DNA of 64,000 nt from Nocardia cyriacigeorgica GUH-2 (GTDB lineage: Bacteria > Actinomycetota > Actinomycetes > Mycobacteriales > Mycobacteriaceae): assembly GCF_000284035.1 (NCBI RefSeq), contig NC_016887.1:5208001-5272000 (forward strand), given 5' to 3'. The notes beneath the pieces are model-generated. The model was not told the DNA's origin, did not search any database, and saw only the letters and a list, made by a program, of their open reading frames with translations. Both the position numbers and the translations under genes were made by a program. Below, one piece after another: positions 24,329-33,786 of the stretch (its first letter is position 1; the number at the start of each line of letters is the position of its first letter).

Positions 24329-24994
24329 TCAGCCCAGGCTGAACGGCTGACCCCACAGCGTCACCACCGACATGACATTGTCGGTTTCGACCTTGACCTT
24401 GACGAAGGCCCGCGCCTGCGCGTAGCCGGCGCAACCGGTCAGGCCGATGGTCTCGTCGGCCCAGGTCACCGAGCCGCTGGTGCCGCTGAAGTTGTTGCGG
24501 ACCTCATGCGACTCGTTGCCGAAGTCGTCGGTCTCCTCGAGGTCGAGGACGTAGAACGACGCGGCCTGGCCCGGGCCGAGCGACAGCTCGCCGCCGCTCT
24601 CGACGCTGCCCGTGGGATCACCTTCCCAGGTGCCGCCGGCCGAGGCGCCACCTTCGACACCACCGCCGCCGATGTTGACCTGGCAGCCCACCACGTAACC
24701 CGGGTAGATCTTGCCGCCCTTGGCACCCGAGCCGGACAGCTCGACCTGCGCGCTGGCGGAGACCCACGCGTTGCGGTGCACCGGAGTGGAGCCGAGCGAG
24801 GGGTTGATGTTGGCCGACTCGCCGACCAGGCGGACCGTGACCACGGTGCCGTCGGAGAGCGTCTTGACGATTTCGCCGCCGGGCAGCGGCACGAAGGTGT
24901 CGGCGTTGGCCGCACCGGTGGAGAACAGGCCCATGGCAACGGTGGCGGCAGCGCCGAGTCCGGCCGCCCGCGCCACGATCTTACGGTTGATCAT
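24329..24994 (-). CDS. MspA-family porin, subtype A, copy 2
   Basis: The 221-aa precursor starts at ATG 24994 with AAGGG upstream. It is nearly the same as copy A1: shared DTFVPLPGGEIV, PVHRNAWVSASAQVEL, SLGPGQAASFYVLDLEE and VTLWGQPFSLG. Differences concentrate in the glycine-rich loop (GASAGGTWEGDPTGS against GVSGEGTWDGESFGV) and the NNFSGTSG loop. It is the second gene of the upstream pair, 64 bp after subtype B copy 2. Confidence 0.92.
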   Translation of the reverse strand: MINRKIVARAAGLGAAATVAMGLFSTGAANADTFVPLPGGEIVKTLSDGTVVTVRLVGESANINPSLGSTPVHRNAWVSASAQVELSGSGAKGGKIYPGYVVGCQVNIGGGGVEGGASAGGTWEGDPTGSVESGGELSLGPGQAASFYVLDLEETDDFGNESHEVRNNFSGTSGSVTWADETIGLTGCAGYAQARAFVKVKVETDNVMSVVTLWGQPFSLG

Positions 24995-25058
24995 GTTTGT
25001 ACCCTTCGAGGGTCGAGTTCGCTCGAGGCGAGAGGTTTGTACGGTCGAATTCGACGAC

Positions 25059-25733
25059 TCAGCCGATGCTGAACGGCTGCCCGTAGAGGGTGGTCTTCGA
25101 GTAGTGGTCACCGATGATCTCGACGACCGTGTACGCCCGCGCCTGCGCGTAACCCGCGCAGCCCTGGATCTCCATCTCGACGTCCTGGTACTCGACCGAG
25201 TAGTGGCCCGGCTTCAGAATGTCCTTGTATTCGATCTGCACGAACTTCACCTCGCCCGGACCCAGCTCCAGGCCGACCGCGCCGCCGACCGAGGCACCCT
25301 CGAGATCGACGCTGCCGGACACGCCGGCGGAGATGGCCTCGTCACCGATGCTGACCTGGCAGCCCACGATGTAGCCCGTGTTCAGCTGGGACGCGCCGTG
25401 CGTGGAGGAGTTGTTGGTACCCGGCGCGCCGGCGGGGCCGTTGTTCGGACCCACCTCGCCCTCGGGGGTGACGGTGACGTCCGCGCTCGCGTTGCCCGAA
25501 ACCCAGACGACGCGACCTGCGCCATTGGCCGCCATCGACGGCGAAATCAACGCATGCTCATGGGTGCGCTTGATGGTCACACCCGGACCCACCTTCTCGC
25601 CGTCCGGCAACGGCACGAAGGTATCCGCGTTCGCGGCACCGGTCGAAAGCAGACCCAGGGCCACGGCGGCTGCGGCGCCGACGCCCGCGGCACGGGCTCC
25701 GCGGCGCAAACCGTTGGTGCGGTTCTCGCTCAT
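25059..25733 (-). CDS. MspA-family porin, subtype B, copy 2
   Basis: The 224-aa precursor starts at ATG 25733 with GGGGA upstream as in copy B1. Its signal peptide is four residues longer (LRRGARAAGVG). The mature protein differs from copy B1 at few sites: TFVPLPDGEKVG, THEHALISPSMAA and GNASADVTV. First gene of the upstream porin operon, so it carries the promoter for the pair. Confidence 0.92.
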   Translation of the reverse strand: MSENRTNGLRRGARAAGVGAAAAVALGLLSTGAANADTFVPLPDGEKVGPGVTIKRTHEHALISPSMAANGAGRVVWVSGNASADVTVTPEGEVGPNNGPAGAPGTNNSSTHGASQLNTGYIVGCQVSIGDEAISAGVSGSVDLEGASVGGAVGLELGPGEVKFVQIEYKDILKPGHYSVEYQDVEMEIQGCAGYAQARAYTVVEIIGDHYSKTTLYGQPFSIG

Positions 25734-26279
25734 ACTTCCCCTCATCAATTTTTCTCGAACAGACCAGCCTCGACCGTCGAGGCTGGACATCGGTCCTCAC
25801 AGGGCCCAGCTCAGTGTGTCGCCTATTTGTTGCCGTTGTGTAACTCGCCGTTATTTCAACGCAAAGCTCGACTACCGCCAGGCCACACCCGACTCCGCGA
25901 GGTCTGCACATTCGTGCAGGCCACTGGACTGCGGAGGCGGTTGCGATAGCCCGAGGCGAGATTAACCGGCGGTAACGGAACGGACAACGAAAGTATTCGT
26001 CAAGACACGAGTGATCTGTATCACATAGCCAAAATGCTTATATCGCTTGACGTGCATAAATGCAGGAGAGGAGTTCCGGTGAAGTAGCCGAATTGTCCGA
26101 GACGGCGCAGCCACGCCGTCGGCGAATACGGGACCGGAACGTATTCCGAATGGCCCCGGAACGGCTATTGGCTTGAAGGTTGAATGCCCCAGAAAGCTAC
26201 GCGTCAGTAAATACGTAGCCGGGCAGTAGATAGCGCGCGGGTGGGTCACCAGCGGAGGTAGCTGGGAGCGCGGAAGAAC
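25734..26279. other. Long AT-richer upstream region of the porin operon
   Basis: The 546 bp holds no convincing gene; a minus-strand frame at 25962-26249 lacks a ribosome site or domain. Base composition is clearly less GC-rich than in the neighbours. It contains a CRP-like palindrome and a TTGACG hexamer, so it is best read as a large promoter region for the porins. Confidence 0.6.
26011..26024. promoter_or_regulatory. CRP/GlxR-like site upstream of the porin operon
   Basis: The palindrome GTGATCTGTATCAC fits GTGA-N6-TCAC, the cAMP-receptor-protein consensus. On the minus strand a TTGACG hexamer (25998-26003) follows 8 bp later, as expected for an activator site just upstream of -35. A clear -10 could not be placed. 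Confidence 0.5.
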
Positions 26280-26468
26280 TCAGCCGTGATGCGGCGGAAC
26301 CTGCGACCGCAACCAGTCGTCGGCGCTCGACGGCGTGTCGCGCTCGTCGCCGCGTTCGTCGCTGGTGGTCTCGGGCAGTACATCGCCGAAGATGCGCGCC
26401 AAGCGCGCCGCGTCCCCCGGCCGGCGAGCCGGACGGGGGACATCGGGTCGATCCTCGGAAGAACTCAT
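26280..26468 (-). CDS. Small hypothetical protein coupled to moaB2 (62 aa)
   Basis: The ATG overlaps the moaB2 stop by four bases (ATGA), so it belongs to the mprAB-pepD-moaB2 transcription unit. It has an arginine/proline-rich start, one helix AARLARIFGDVLPET and an acidic disordered middle, ending DDWLRSQVPPHHG. No domain is recognised. I recall similar small genes at this place in related genera, unverified. Confidence 0.65.
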   Translation of the reverse strand: MSSSEDRPDVPRPARRPGDAARLARIFGDVLPETTSDERGDERDTPSSADDWLRSQVPPHHG

Positions 26469-27019
26469 TCATCCAATCCGGACAGTTCGCCGATCACCCG
26501 GCTGGCCAGCGGGCCGAGGGTGGCCATGCCGTCGCGGATGGCCGATCGGGTGCCGGGCAGGTTGACCACCAGGGTGCTGCCGGAGATGCCGGCCAGACCG
26601 CGGGAGAGGCCGGCGTCGAGCGAACCGGCGACCCGGCCGGAGGAACGCAGGGCCTCGCTGATGCCGGGCAGCTCCCGGTCGAGCACCTGGGAGGTGGCCT
26701 CGGGGGTGACATCGCGCGGTGACATACCCGTGCCGCCCACCGAGATGACCAGGTCGACGCCGCCGATCACCGCGGTGTTGAGCGCGTTGCGGATCTCCAC
26801 CTCGTCGGCCTGCACCGTCACCGACGCGTCGACGAGAAAGCCCGCTTCGGTGAGCAATTCGGTGACCAGCGGGCCCAGCGAATCCTCACCGCCGTGCGCC
26901 GTGCGGTCGTCGACGACCACGACCAGTGCGCGTCCTGCCACGGAAGCATCGATGTCCATGGTGCTCACCGTAGCGCCACCGGCGAGCATCGGCTCCCATC
27001 CCCCGTTCAGCACCTGCAT
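26465..27019 (-). CDS. moaB2: MogA/MoaB-type molybdopterin-binding domain protein
   Basis: The 184-aa product (ATG 27019, overlapping the pepD stop; GTG 27022 and ATG 26959 also possible) has the MoCF-biosynthesis fold: GRALVVVVDDR, DLVISVGGTGMSPRDVTPEAT and LPGTRSAIRDGMATL. The GGTG loop and the acidic residue after it are intact, so binding of molybdopterin or AMP-molybdopterin is plausible. The position after pepD is the same as Rv0984 in M. tuberculosis. Confidence 0.9.
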   Translation of the reverse strand: MQVLNGGWEPMLAGGATVSTMDIDASVAGRALVVVVDDRTAHGGEDSLGPLVTELLTEAGFLVDASVTVQADEVEIRNALNTAVIGGVDLVISVGGTGMSPRDVTPEATSQVLDRELPGISEALRSSGRVAGSLDAGLSRGLAGISGSTLVVNLPGTRSAIRDGMATLGPLASRVIGELSGLDE

Positions 27020-28278
27020 CACCGGCCTCCCTCGGTCGACACCGCGTCGAGGGTCACCTCGACCGTCTTGGCGTTTCCGCCCTGTTCATCGGTATATGCC
27101 ACGCTCACCTTGTCTCCTGGTCGGCTGGAACGGACGGCGGCGACCAAGGCGTCGCCGGAGTCGATGGTGCGGTCGTCCATCCGGGTGATCACCACACCGG
27201 CCGGGATCCCGGCCTTGGCGGCGGGCCCGTCGGGGGTCACCTCGAGCACCCGCGCGCCGCGCACGGTGTCGTTGCGGGGCACCTTGATGCCGATCTGGGC
27301 GTAGGTGGCGTGACCGGTCTTGATCAGCTCTTCGGCGACCCGGCGGGCCTGGTCGACCGGGATGGCGAAGCCGAGTCCGATCGAACCGCTCTGCTGGCCG
27401 CCGAGTTCGGAGCCGCCGAGCGTGGCGATCGCGGTATTGATGCCGATCAGCTTGCCGTTGGCGTCGACCAGCGCGCCACCGGAATTGCCCGGGTTGATCG
27501 CGGCGTCGGTCTGGATGGCGTCGATGACGGGGTTGGGCGTCGACGGGTCGGCACTGGGCTGGCCGGAAGTGGAGACCGGGCGGTTAAGGGCCGAGACGAT
27601 GCCGGTGGTGACAGTGCCGGCGAGCCCGAGCGGCGAGCCGATGGCGATGACCGGCTGGCCGACCTGGAGCCCGGCCGAGCTGCCGAGTTCGATCGGGGTC
27701 AGGCCGGTCTTGCCCTCGACCTTGATGACGGCGAGGTCGGAGACCGGGTCGGCGCCGACCATGGTGGCGGGCGCGGTGCTGCCGTCGGCGAAGGAGACCT
27801 CCATCCGGGCGCCGGGGCCGCCGCCCGCGGCGACGTGGTTGTTGGTCAGGATCAGTCCGTCGGAGGAGAGCACGACACCCGATCCCTCGCCCTGCGCGCG
27901 ATTGCTGGCGACCTTGATCATCACCACGCTGGGCAGCACTTCCTGCGCCACGGCCTGGATCGAGCCGGCCGGTGCGGTGGAGGCGTTGTCGATGTTGGGT
28001 TTCGGGGCGTCGAGGGCGTTGGTGACGGTGGTGCCGCCGCCGTCGTTGCCCGCGACGAGCGCTCCGACCGCGCCGCCGACGCCGCCGCTGACCAGTGCCA
28101 GCGCGAGCGCGCCCGCGATCAGGCCGGTGCGGACCGGGCGCTTCGGGGCGGGCTGCGGTCCGGGGACGGGGACTTGGCCGTACGGGTGGCCCTGGGGGGA
28201 GGGCGCCGAGTGGTAACCCGGCGGCGGCACGGAACCGGGTTCCGGCCCGTGCGGTCGATCGGTGAAATCCTCGGTCAT
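27019..28278 (-). CDS. pepD: HtrA-like serine protease with PDZ domain
   Basis: The 419-aa protein (ATG 28278; a GTG at 28299 is also in frame) has a Pro/Gly-rich cytoplasmic start, one membrane helix (GLIAGALALALVSGGVGGA) and an extracytoplasmic trypsin-like domain with His in LTNNHVAAGG, Asp in SDLAVIKV and Ser in NPGNSGGAL. A PDZ domain (VRGARVLEVTPDGPAAKAGI) ends it. It degrades or refolds damaged envelope proteins. In mycobacteria pepD is controlled by MprAB, whose genes lie directly upstream here. Confidence 0.94.
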   Translation of the reverse strand: MTEDFTDRPHGPEPGSVPPPGYHSAPSPQGHPYGQVPVPGPQPAPKRPVRTGLIAGALALALVSGGVGGAVGALVAGNDGGGTTVTNALDAPKPNIDNASTAPAGSIQAVAQEVLPSVVMIKVASNRAQGEGSGVVLSSDGLILTNNHVAAGGGPGARMEVSFADGSTAPATMVGADPVSDLAVIKVEGKTGLTPIELGSSAGLQVGQPVIAIGSPLGLAGTVTTGIVSALNRPVSTSGQPSADPSTPNPVIDAIQTDAAINPGNSGGALVDANGKLIGINTAIATLGGSELGGQQSGSIGLGFAIPVDQARRVAEELIKTGHATYAQIGIKVPRNDTVRGARVLEVTPDGPAAKAGIPAGVVITRMDDRTIDSGDALVAAVRSSRPGDKVSVAYTDEQGGNAKTVEVTLDAVSTEGGR

Positions 28279-28386
28279 GGTTACTCGTTTCTTTCTCACG
28301 TCGTGCCATCCAGCGTGACGCCGACTGCTGAGAGCGGACTGAGACCGTGCTTGAAGTTCGCTGCGGATCGAGGCGGCCCGACCTGG

Positions 28387-29937
28387 CTACTCCGCCTCGT
28401 CCTCGACGGCCGCCGTCGGCGCGCCCGCCTCACCCGGCAGCACGATGCGGATCAGCGCGCCGCCGCGTTCGGACGTATCGATCGTGATGGTGCCGCCGTG
28501 TTTTGTCACGACCTGTTTCACAATCGCCAGCCCGAGGCCGGAACCGGGCATCGAGCGCGAGGCGGTGGTGCGGTAGAACCGCTCGAAGACCAGCTCGCGT
28601 TCGGCCGGCGGGATGCCGGGGCCGGCGTCGTCGACCGACAGCTCCAGCAGCCCGCGCCCCACCTCGGCCATGCTCACCCGCACCTGGGCACCGGCCGGGC
28701 TCCACTTCGCGGCGTTGTCGAGGACGTTCAGGATCGCCCGCTCCAAGCCGGCCTCATGGCCGTAGACGAACCACGGCCGCAGTGCCGCGACGAACTCGAT
28801 GGAGCCGCGACGGCGCCGGGCGCGTTCGAGTGCCCGCTCGGCCACCTCGCCGAGATCGACGCGCTCGTAAACGGTTTCCGGCGCGTCCTCCCTGGCCAGG
28901 TCGACCAGGTCGCCGACGAGGGTGGACAGCTCCTCGATCTGGGCCACCACATCGGCGCGCAGTTCGGCCATGTCCTCGTCCGGAATCCGCGGCGCGCCCG
29001 GCCGGCCCGCGGCGATCAGCAGTTCCATGTTGGTGCGCAGCGAGGTCAGCGGGGTGCGCAGCTCGTGGCCGGCGTCGGCGACCAGCCGCCGCTGCCGGTC
29101 GCGGGATTCGGCCAGCGCGCGCAGCATGGTGTTGAAACTCTCGGTGAGCCGGGCCAGCTCGTCGTCACCGGTGACCGGGATCGGGGTCAAGTCGTCGGTG
29201 CGGGCCACGCGTTCGGTGGCCGCGGTGAGCCGGGCGATGGGCCGCAATCCGGTGCGCCCGACCGCGGTACCGGCCGCGGCGGCCAGCAGCACGCCGCATC
29301 CGCCGACCACGAACAGCAGCCAGGCCAGCCGGTCGAGCACCTCACGGGTGGGTTCCAGGCGCTGGGAGATCACCAGCGTGACACCCGAATCCATGCGCCG
29401 GGCCAGCACCCGCTGGTTGTTGTAGGTGCGCAGCGACGAGGTGTGCTCGCCCTTGGCGACCGCGATCTCCTCGGTGCCGATGGGCGGTTTGGTGGGCTGC
29501 GGCGGGATGTAGACCGGCAGGCTGTCGGGCGGGCGTTCCCCCTCCGGCGCGGTCGGCGAGGACACCGAGAACGGGTAGATCAGGCCGACGCCGATGTTGT
29601 TGGAGAACAGTGTCGCCACCCCGAGCGACTGGAACGCCATGCTGTCGATATCGCCGCTGATCATGGTCGCGGCCCGGGCGCGCAGCTGGGCGTCCACGTC
29701 GCCGTAGAGCGCGCGCGCCACCATCGCGTAGGCGGCGATGGAGGTGACCGCGACGGCGATGGCCACCACCGAGGCGGCCAGCAGCGTCACCCGCCAGCGC
29801 AGTGAGACCGTGCGGGTCAGTGGGGTGGGCGGGCGCATGGGCGCGGGCTCGTCGAGCCCGCGACGGGCCGGGCCCAGTGGTGCCACACCCGCGGCGGTGC
29901 CGGATTTTCCCGGCCGTTTGGAAGCTGAACGTGCCAT
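28387..29937 (-). CDS. mprB: Two-component sensor histidine kinase MprB
   Basis: The 516-aa kinase has two membrane helices (LLAASVVAIAVAVTSIAAYA; LLFVVGGCGVLLAAAAGTAV) around an extracytoplasmic domain of about 160 residues, a HAMP segment, the phospho-acceptor helix DAGHELRTPLTSLRTN and an ATPase domain with NVLDNAAKWSP, DAGPGIP and GSGLGLAIVKQVV. The outer domain senses envelope stress in mycobacteria. Gene order mprA-mprB-pepD supports the name. Confidence 0.93.
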   Translation of the reverse strand: MARSASKRPGKSGTAAGVAPLGPARRGLDEPAPMRPPTPLTRTVSLRWRVTLLAASVVAIAVAVTSIAAYAMVARALYGDVDAQLRARAATMISGDIDSMAFQSLGVATLFSNNIGVGLIYPFSVSSPTAPEGERPPDSLPVYIPPQPTKPPIGTEEIAVAKGEHTSSLRTYNNQRVLARRMDSGVTLVISQRLEPTREVLDRLAWLLFVVGGCGVLLAAAAGTAVGRTGLRPIARLTAATERVARTDDLTPIPVTGDDELARLTESFNTMLRALAESRDRQRRLVADAGHELRTPLTSLRTNMELLIAAGRPGAPRIPDEDMAELRADVVAQIEELSTLVGDLVDLAREDAPETVYERVDLGEVAERALERARRRRGSIEFVAALRPWFVYGHEAGLERAILNVLDNAAKWSPAGAQVRVSMAEVGRGLLELSVDDAGPGIPPAERELVFERFYRTTASRSMPGSGLGLAIVKQVVTKHGGTITIDTSERGGALIRIVLPGEAGAPTAAVEDEAE

Positions 29938-29949
29938 GTCCGCGCCCGC

Positions 29950-30636
29950 CTACGGCGGTGTCTCCCGCAGTACGTAGCCGACCCCGCGCACCGTGTGGAT
30001 CAACCGCGGCTCGCCCTCGGCCTCGGTCTTGCGCCGCAGATAGCCGATGTAGACCTCGAGCGCATTGCCGGAGGTCGGGAAGTCGTAGCCCCAGACCTCT
30101 TCCAGAATCCGGCCGCGGGTCAGCACCCGGCGCGGATTGGCCATCAACATTTCCAGCAGTGAGAACTCGGTGCGGGTGAGGCTGATCGACCGAGATCCAC
30201 GCAACACCTCACGGGTGACCGGATCCAGCGACAGATCGGCGAACCGCATCGTTTCCGATGTCTCACCCGGGTCGCTGGCGCGACGGCGCAGCAACGCGCG
30301 CAACCGGGCGAGCAATTCTTCGAGCGCGAATGGTTTCGGCAAATAGTCGTCGGCGCCCGCGTCGAGCCCGGCCACCCGTTCGGAAACCGAATCCCGGGCG
30401 GTCAAAACCAGAATCGGCAGATCGTCGCCGGTGCTGCGCAAACGGCGGCAAACCTCCAGGCCGTCCAGGCGCGGCATCATCACATCGAGCACGAGCGCGT
30501 CCGGTCGTTGCGCGGTGACTTTGTCCAGTGCGTCGACACCATCGACCGCGAGGTCGACGGTGTAGCCGTTGAAGGTCAGCGACCGCCGCAGCGATTCCCG
30601 GACGGCGCGATCGTCGTCGACTACCAGAATGCGCAT
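29950..30636 (-). CDS. mprA: Two-component response regulator MprA
   Basis: The 228-aa OmpR/PhoB-type regulator starts at ATG 30636 (MRILVVDDDRAV). The receiver has the acidic pair DDD, the phospho-acceptor Asp in LVLDVMMPRLDG, Thr in VLTARD and Lys in LPKPF. The winged-helix domain (FSLLEMLMANPRRVLTR, VYIGYLRRKTE, IHTVRGVGYVLR) binds target promoters. It heads the five-gene unit that ends with the 62-aa gene. The product should activate pepD and its own operon. Confidence 0.93.
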   Translation of the reverse strand: MRILVVDDDRAVRESLRRSLTFNGYTVDLAVDGVDALDKVTAQRPDALVLDVMMPRLDGLEVCRRLRSTGDDLPILVLTARDSVSERVAGLDAGADDYLPKPFALEELLARLRALLRRRASDPGETSETMRFADLSLDPVTREVLRGSRSISLTRTEFSLLEMLMANPRRVLTRGRILEEVWGYDFPTSGNALEVYIGYLRRKTEAEGEPRLIHTVRGVGYVLRETPP

Positions 30637-30975
30637 GTCCCCAGTTTGACCGCATCGACTGAGAGCCGACTGAGAGGGCCGTCCCGACACGCCGCCACCG
30701 GCGCGAACGGGCATCGAAATGTTTGCCGGTACGCCGATAAATGATCTTGACCTGGGGATTCATCCGATAGCGGGGCGAACACGGGTGCAGGAAATCATTC
30801 ATACGCGAAACTTGTTCTCCACGGCCATATTCGAGGTTTAACACGGGGAACGTCCAGATTGCCGATGCTCCCGCTGCGGGGTATGTTCCCTGCGGTAAAA
30901 AGAAGACCTCAGGTTGGTTCTGGCGCGGTTCGCATCGAATCCAGAACTCCCCACGCACGGCCGGGGTCACTCGTG
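30637..30975. promoter_or_regulatory. Divergent promoter region between mprA and the conservon
   Basis: About 340 bp lie between the mprA start and the likely cvnA start at 30976. The stretch 30720-30860 is less GC-rich and may hold promoters for both directions. The frame of cvnA is open back to 30859 without a good ribosome site. No other gene is seen. Confidence 0.4.
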
Positions 30976-33786
30976 ATGCGGAGGCGACACAAGCGGATGG
31001 AAGCTGCACCGCGACCCTGGCAATTCAGCCTGCCCAACTGGTCGGTTACCCGCAAGGTCGGCATCGTGCTGGTGCTGCCGGTGGTCCTGGCCACCGTGTT
31101 CGCGGTACTGCGAATCAACAACGAACTCCAGACCATGGACCAGCTGGATGCGGCCACCGAACAGGCCATCATCATCCGGCCCATCGTCAAGTTCGGTACC
31201 GCCACCGAACATCTGGCCGTGACCGCGACCTCGAGCTGGGGCAACCCCGCCGACCCGCGCACCGACGCCGCGCTGACCCGGTTCGATCAGGCCCTGGCCG
31301 ATATGGAAACCGCGCTCCAGGACACCGGCGTGAGCGGCAAGGTGACCGCCGAGCTGTCCTCCGCGGTGGCCATCGGCACCACCATGCGCAACAGCCTGCG
31401 CAGCGGATCGCCTGCGATGGTCGGCGATCAGGCCGACGAGATCGGCATGCGCATCGGTAACGCGCTGGCGCTGTCGCCCTCGGTGGAAGACCTCGTCATC
31501 CAGCGATACTTTCTCCAGCTGACCACGATTCAGACCGCGCGCCGGGTGCTCACCGAGCAGCGCATGCTGATCAGCTCGCCCGACGCCGCGCGCAATCCGA
31601 GCATGCGGGCCCGCGTACTCACCTCCGCCGGTGCCGAGCTGACCATGATCTACCAGTACGGCCAGATTCTGCCGGAGCTGGCGGGCAATATGCGTCCGCT
31701 GCTGGACGCGGTGCAGACCCGGTTGGCGACCTTCAGCCAGAACACCGCCGACCCGGCGAGCAATCCGGCGGTGCTGGACTCGTTGCAGGTCAGTGCCGAC
31801 ACCTACGACGCGACCACCGCGCAGCTGACCGACATCATCGATGCCGCACTGCTCGAACGCACCACCACCGCGCAGAACAGCGCGCTGCGTGAGACCACCA
31901 TCGTGATCGCGGTGCTGCTGGCCGGTCTGGCGCTGGCGCTGGCGGTCGCGCGGACCCTGGTCGTCCCGGTGCGCAGGCTGCGGCGCGACGCGCTCGAGGT
32001 CGCGCACGTCAAGCTGCCCGACGAGCTGTCGGTGGTGCGTGCCGGTGGCACCACCCCCGCCATCACCCCGGTCGCCGTGCACACCACCGACGAGATCGGC
32101 CAGCTGGCCCGAGCCGTCGACGAAATGCACGAACAGGCGCTCAATCTCGCCGCCGAGCAGGCCCGTCTGCGGGTGCAGATCGGCAACATGTTCGAGACCC
32201 TGTCGCGGCGCAGCCAGTCGCTGGTGGAACAGCAGCTGGCGCTGATCGAGGACCTCGAACACGACGAGGACAACAGCGAGCGGTTGCAGAGCCTGTTCCG
32301 CCTCGACCACCTCGCCACCCGCATGCGCCGCAACGGCGACAACCTGCTGGTGCTGGCCGGTACCGCGTTGCGCCGCGGCCAGCTTCAGCCGGTGCCGCTG
32401 TCGGACATGCTGTGGAGTGCGGTCTCCCAGGTCGAGGACTATCAGCGGGTCGAGATCGGCACTGTGCCCGACGGTGTCGTCGCCGGTGAGCCCGCCGTCG
32501 ACATCGAGCATCTGCTCGCCGAGCTGATCGACAACGCGCTGCGCTACTCGCCGCCGACCACCCCGGTCGCGGTGACGGTCTCGCGCGCGGTCGACGGCGG
32601 CTACCTGATCGAGATCACCGACCGCGGCCTCGGCATGTCGGCCGAGGACCTGCAGGCCACCAACGAACGCCTCGCCTCCGGTGGTGAGGTCACCGTCGAA
32701 ACCGCCCGCCGGATGGGCCTGTTCGTGGTCGGCCGGCTGGCCAAGCGGCACAACATCACCGTCAGCCTGCGCCGCACCTCGACCATGGCGCAGCAGCCCG
32801 GTATCACCGCGAGCGTGCATCTGCCCGGCGCACTGGTGGCGCCCGCGATGGACGACGCCGACGGCAAGCCGCAGACCGATCCTTTCGCCGCGCTGCCGCC
32901 CGGCGCGCCGCCGCAGCGGACCCTGGTGCCGGTGCCGAGCCTGCCGGAGGCGCCCGCCCCCGCACCCGAATCCGAGCCGGTACCGCTGTCGTCGTGGGGC
33001 ACCACCAGTTCCGGGCTGCCGCAGCGTCGTCCGTCCATCCGGGTGGCCGAGCCGCCCGAGCAGCCGACGGTGTCGGTGCCCGCGAGTGCGCGACCGGATT
33101 CCGGCGCCGAGGATCGTTCCACCAACACCCCGTTCGGCCCGCCGACCCCGGAGCCGCATCCCGGCGACGCCGAGACCGGGCCGAACCGGATCGTCAGCGC
33201 CGAACCCGAGGAAGAGCCGACGGGCCTGTGGGCCGAAACCAAGGAACACCCGATCGTGGCGCCGCAGCCCGAACCCGAACCGCGCGCCACCACCGCCGGT
33301 TCCGGGCTGCCGATCCGGCGTCCGGCGCCGGTGCGCGACGAGCCGCAGCAGCAGGCCCCGGAGCCGCCGCGGCCGCAGGAGCCCGAGACCGTCACCGTCA
33401 CCGCCGAATCCGCGGCGGCGACCTCGACCTCGACCCGCCTGCACCCGGTCGGCGGCGATTCGCCGACCCCGATCTATCAGCGCATGGTCTCGGAGTGGCT
33501 GGTCGAGCCCGCCACCGCGCAGCCGTCGAGCGGCACCTGGTCCTCCCCCGCGGATGCCGGCTGGATGGCGGCCGAGGATGCCGCCAAGCCGACCACCAGC
33601 GCCCGGACGGTCGGCGGCCTGCCGATCCGCAGGCCGGGTGCGCAACTGGTGCCGGGTGGCCTGGCCCCGGTCGAAGAGGCGGGCGCGCGTGATCCGGAGG
33701 AGATCCGGAACAACCTGACCAGGCATCTCAGTGGGGTCCGCAGCGGGCGGGCCGAAGCGCAGCACAACGACGGAGGGCTTGCATGA
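30976..33786 (+). CDS. cvnA: Conservon sensor kinase-like protein CvnA
   Basis: About 936 aa from ATG 30976 (ATG 30997 is also possible). A membrane helix (GIVLVLPVVLATVFAVLRI) is followed by an extracytoplasmic nitrate/nitrite-sensor-like domain with QRYFLQLTTIQTARRVLTEQ, a second helix (TTIVIAVLLAGLALALAVA), a HAMP-like part and a histidine-kinase-type ATPase domain (LAELIDNALRYSPPTTPV, DRGLGMSAEDL). The long proline-rich tail repeats the motif GLPxRRP three times. In Streptomyces CvnA works with CvnB-D as a membrane-bound complex resembling eukaryotic G-protein signalling. Confidence 0.9.
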   Translation: MRRRHKRMEAAPRPWQFSLPNWSVTRKVGIVLVLPVVLATVFAVLRINNELQTMDQLDAATEQAIIIRPIVKFGTATEHLAVTATSSWGNPADPRTDAALTRFDQALADMETALQDTGVSGKVTAELSSAVAIGTTMRNSLRSGSPAMVGDQADEIGMRIGNALALSPSVEDLVIQRYFLQLTTIQTARRVLTEQRMLISSPDAARNPSMRARVLTSAGAELTMIYQYGQILPELAGNMRPLLDAVQTRLATFSQNTADPASNPAVLDSLQVSADTYDATTAQLTDIIDAALLERTTTAQNSALRETTIVIAVLLAGLALALAVARTLVVPVRRLRRDALEVAHVKLPDELSVVRAGGTTPAITPVAVHTTDEIGQLARAVDEMHEQALNLAAEQARLRVQIGNMFETLSRRSQSLVEQQLALIEDLEHDEDNSERLQSLFRLDHLATRMRRNGDNLLVLAGTALRRGQLQPVPLSDMLWSAVSQVEDYQRVEIGTVPDGVVAGEPAVDIEHLLAELIDNALRYSPPTTPVAVTVSRAVDGGYLIEITDRGLGMSAEDLQATNERLASGGEVTVETARRMGLFVVGRLAKRHNITVSLRRTSTMAQQPGITASVHLPGALVAPAMDDADGKPQTDPFAALPPGAPPQRTLVPVPSLPEAPAPAPESEPVPLSSWGTTSSGLPQRRPSIRVAEPPEQPTVSVPASARPDSGAEDRSTNTPFGPPTPEPHPGDAETGPNRIVSAEPEEEPTGLWAETKEHPIVAPQPEPEPRATTAGSGLPIRRPAPVRDEPQQQAPEPPRPQEPETVTVTAESAAATSTSTRLHPVGGDSPTPIYQRMVSEWLVEPATAQPSSGTWSSPADAGWMAAEDAAKPTTSARTVGGLPIRRPGAQLVPGGLAPVEEAGARDPEEIRNNLTRHLSGVRSGRAEAQHNDGGLA

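Noticed and set aside
25962..26249. 95-aa minus-strand frame in the porin upstream region
   Set aside because: No ribosome site or domain, and it overlaps the CRP-like site; better explained as promoter DNA.
27310..29805. 831-aa plus-strand frame
   Set aside because: Antisense to pepD and mprB, which carry intact catalytic motifs.
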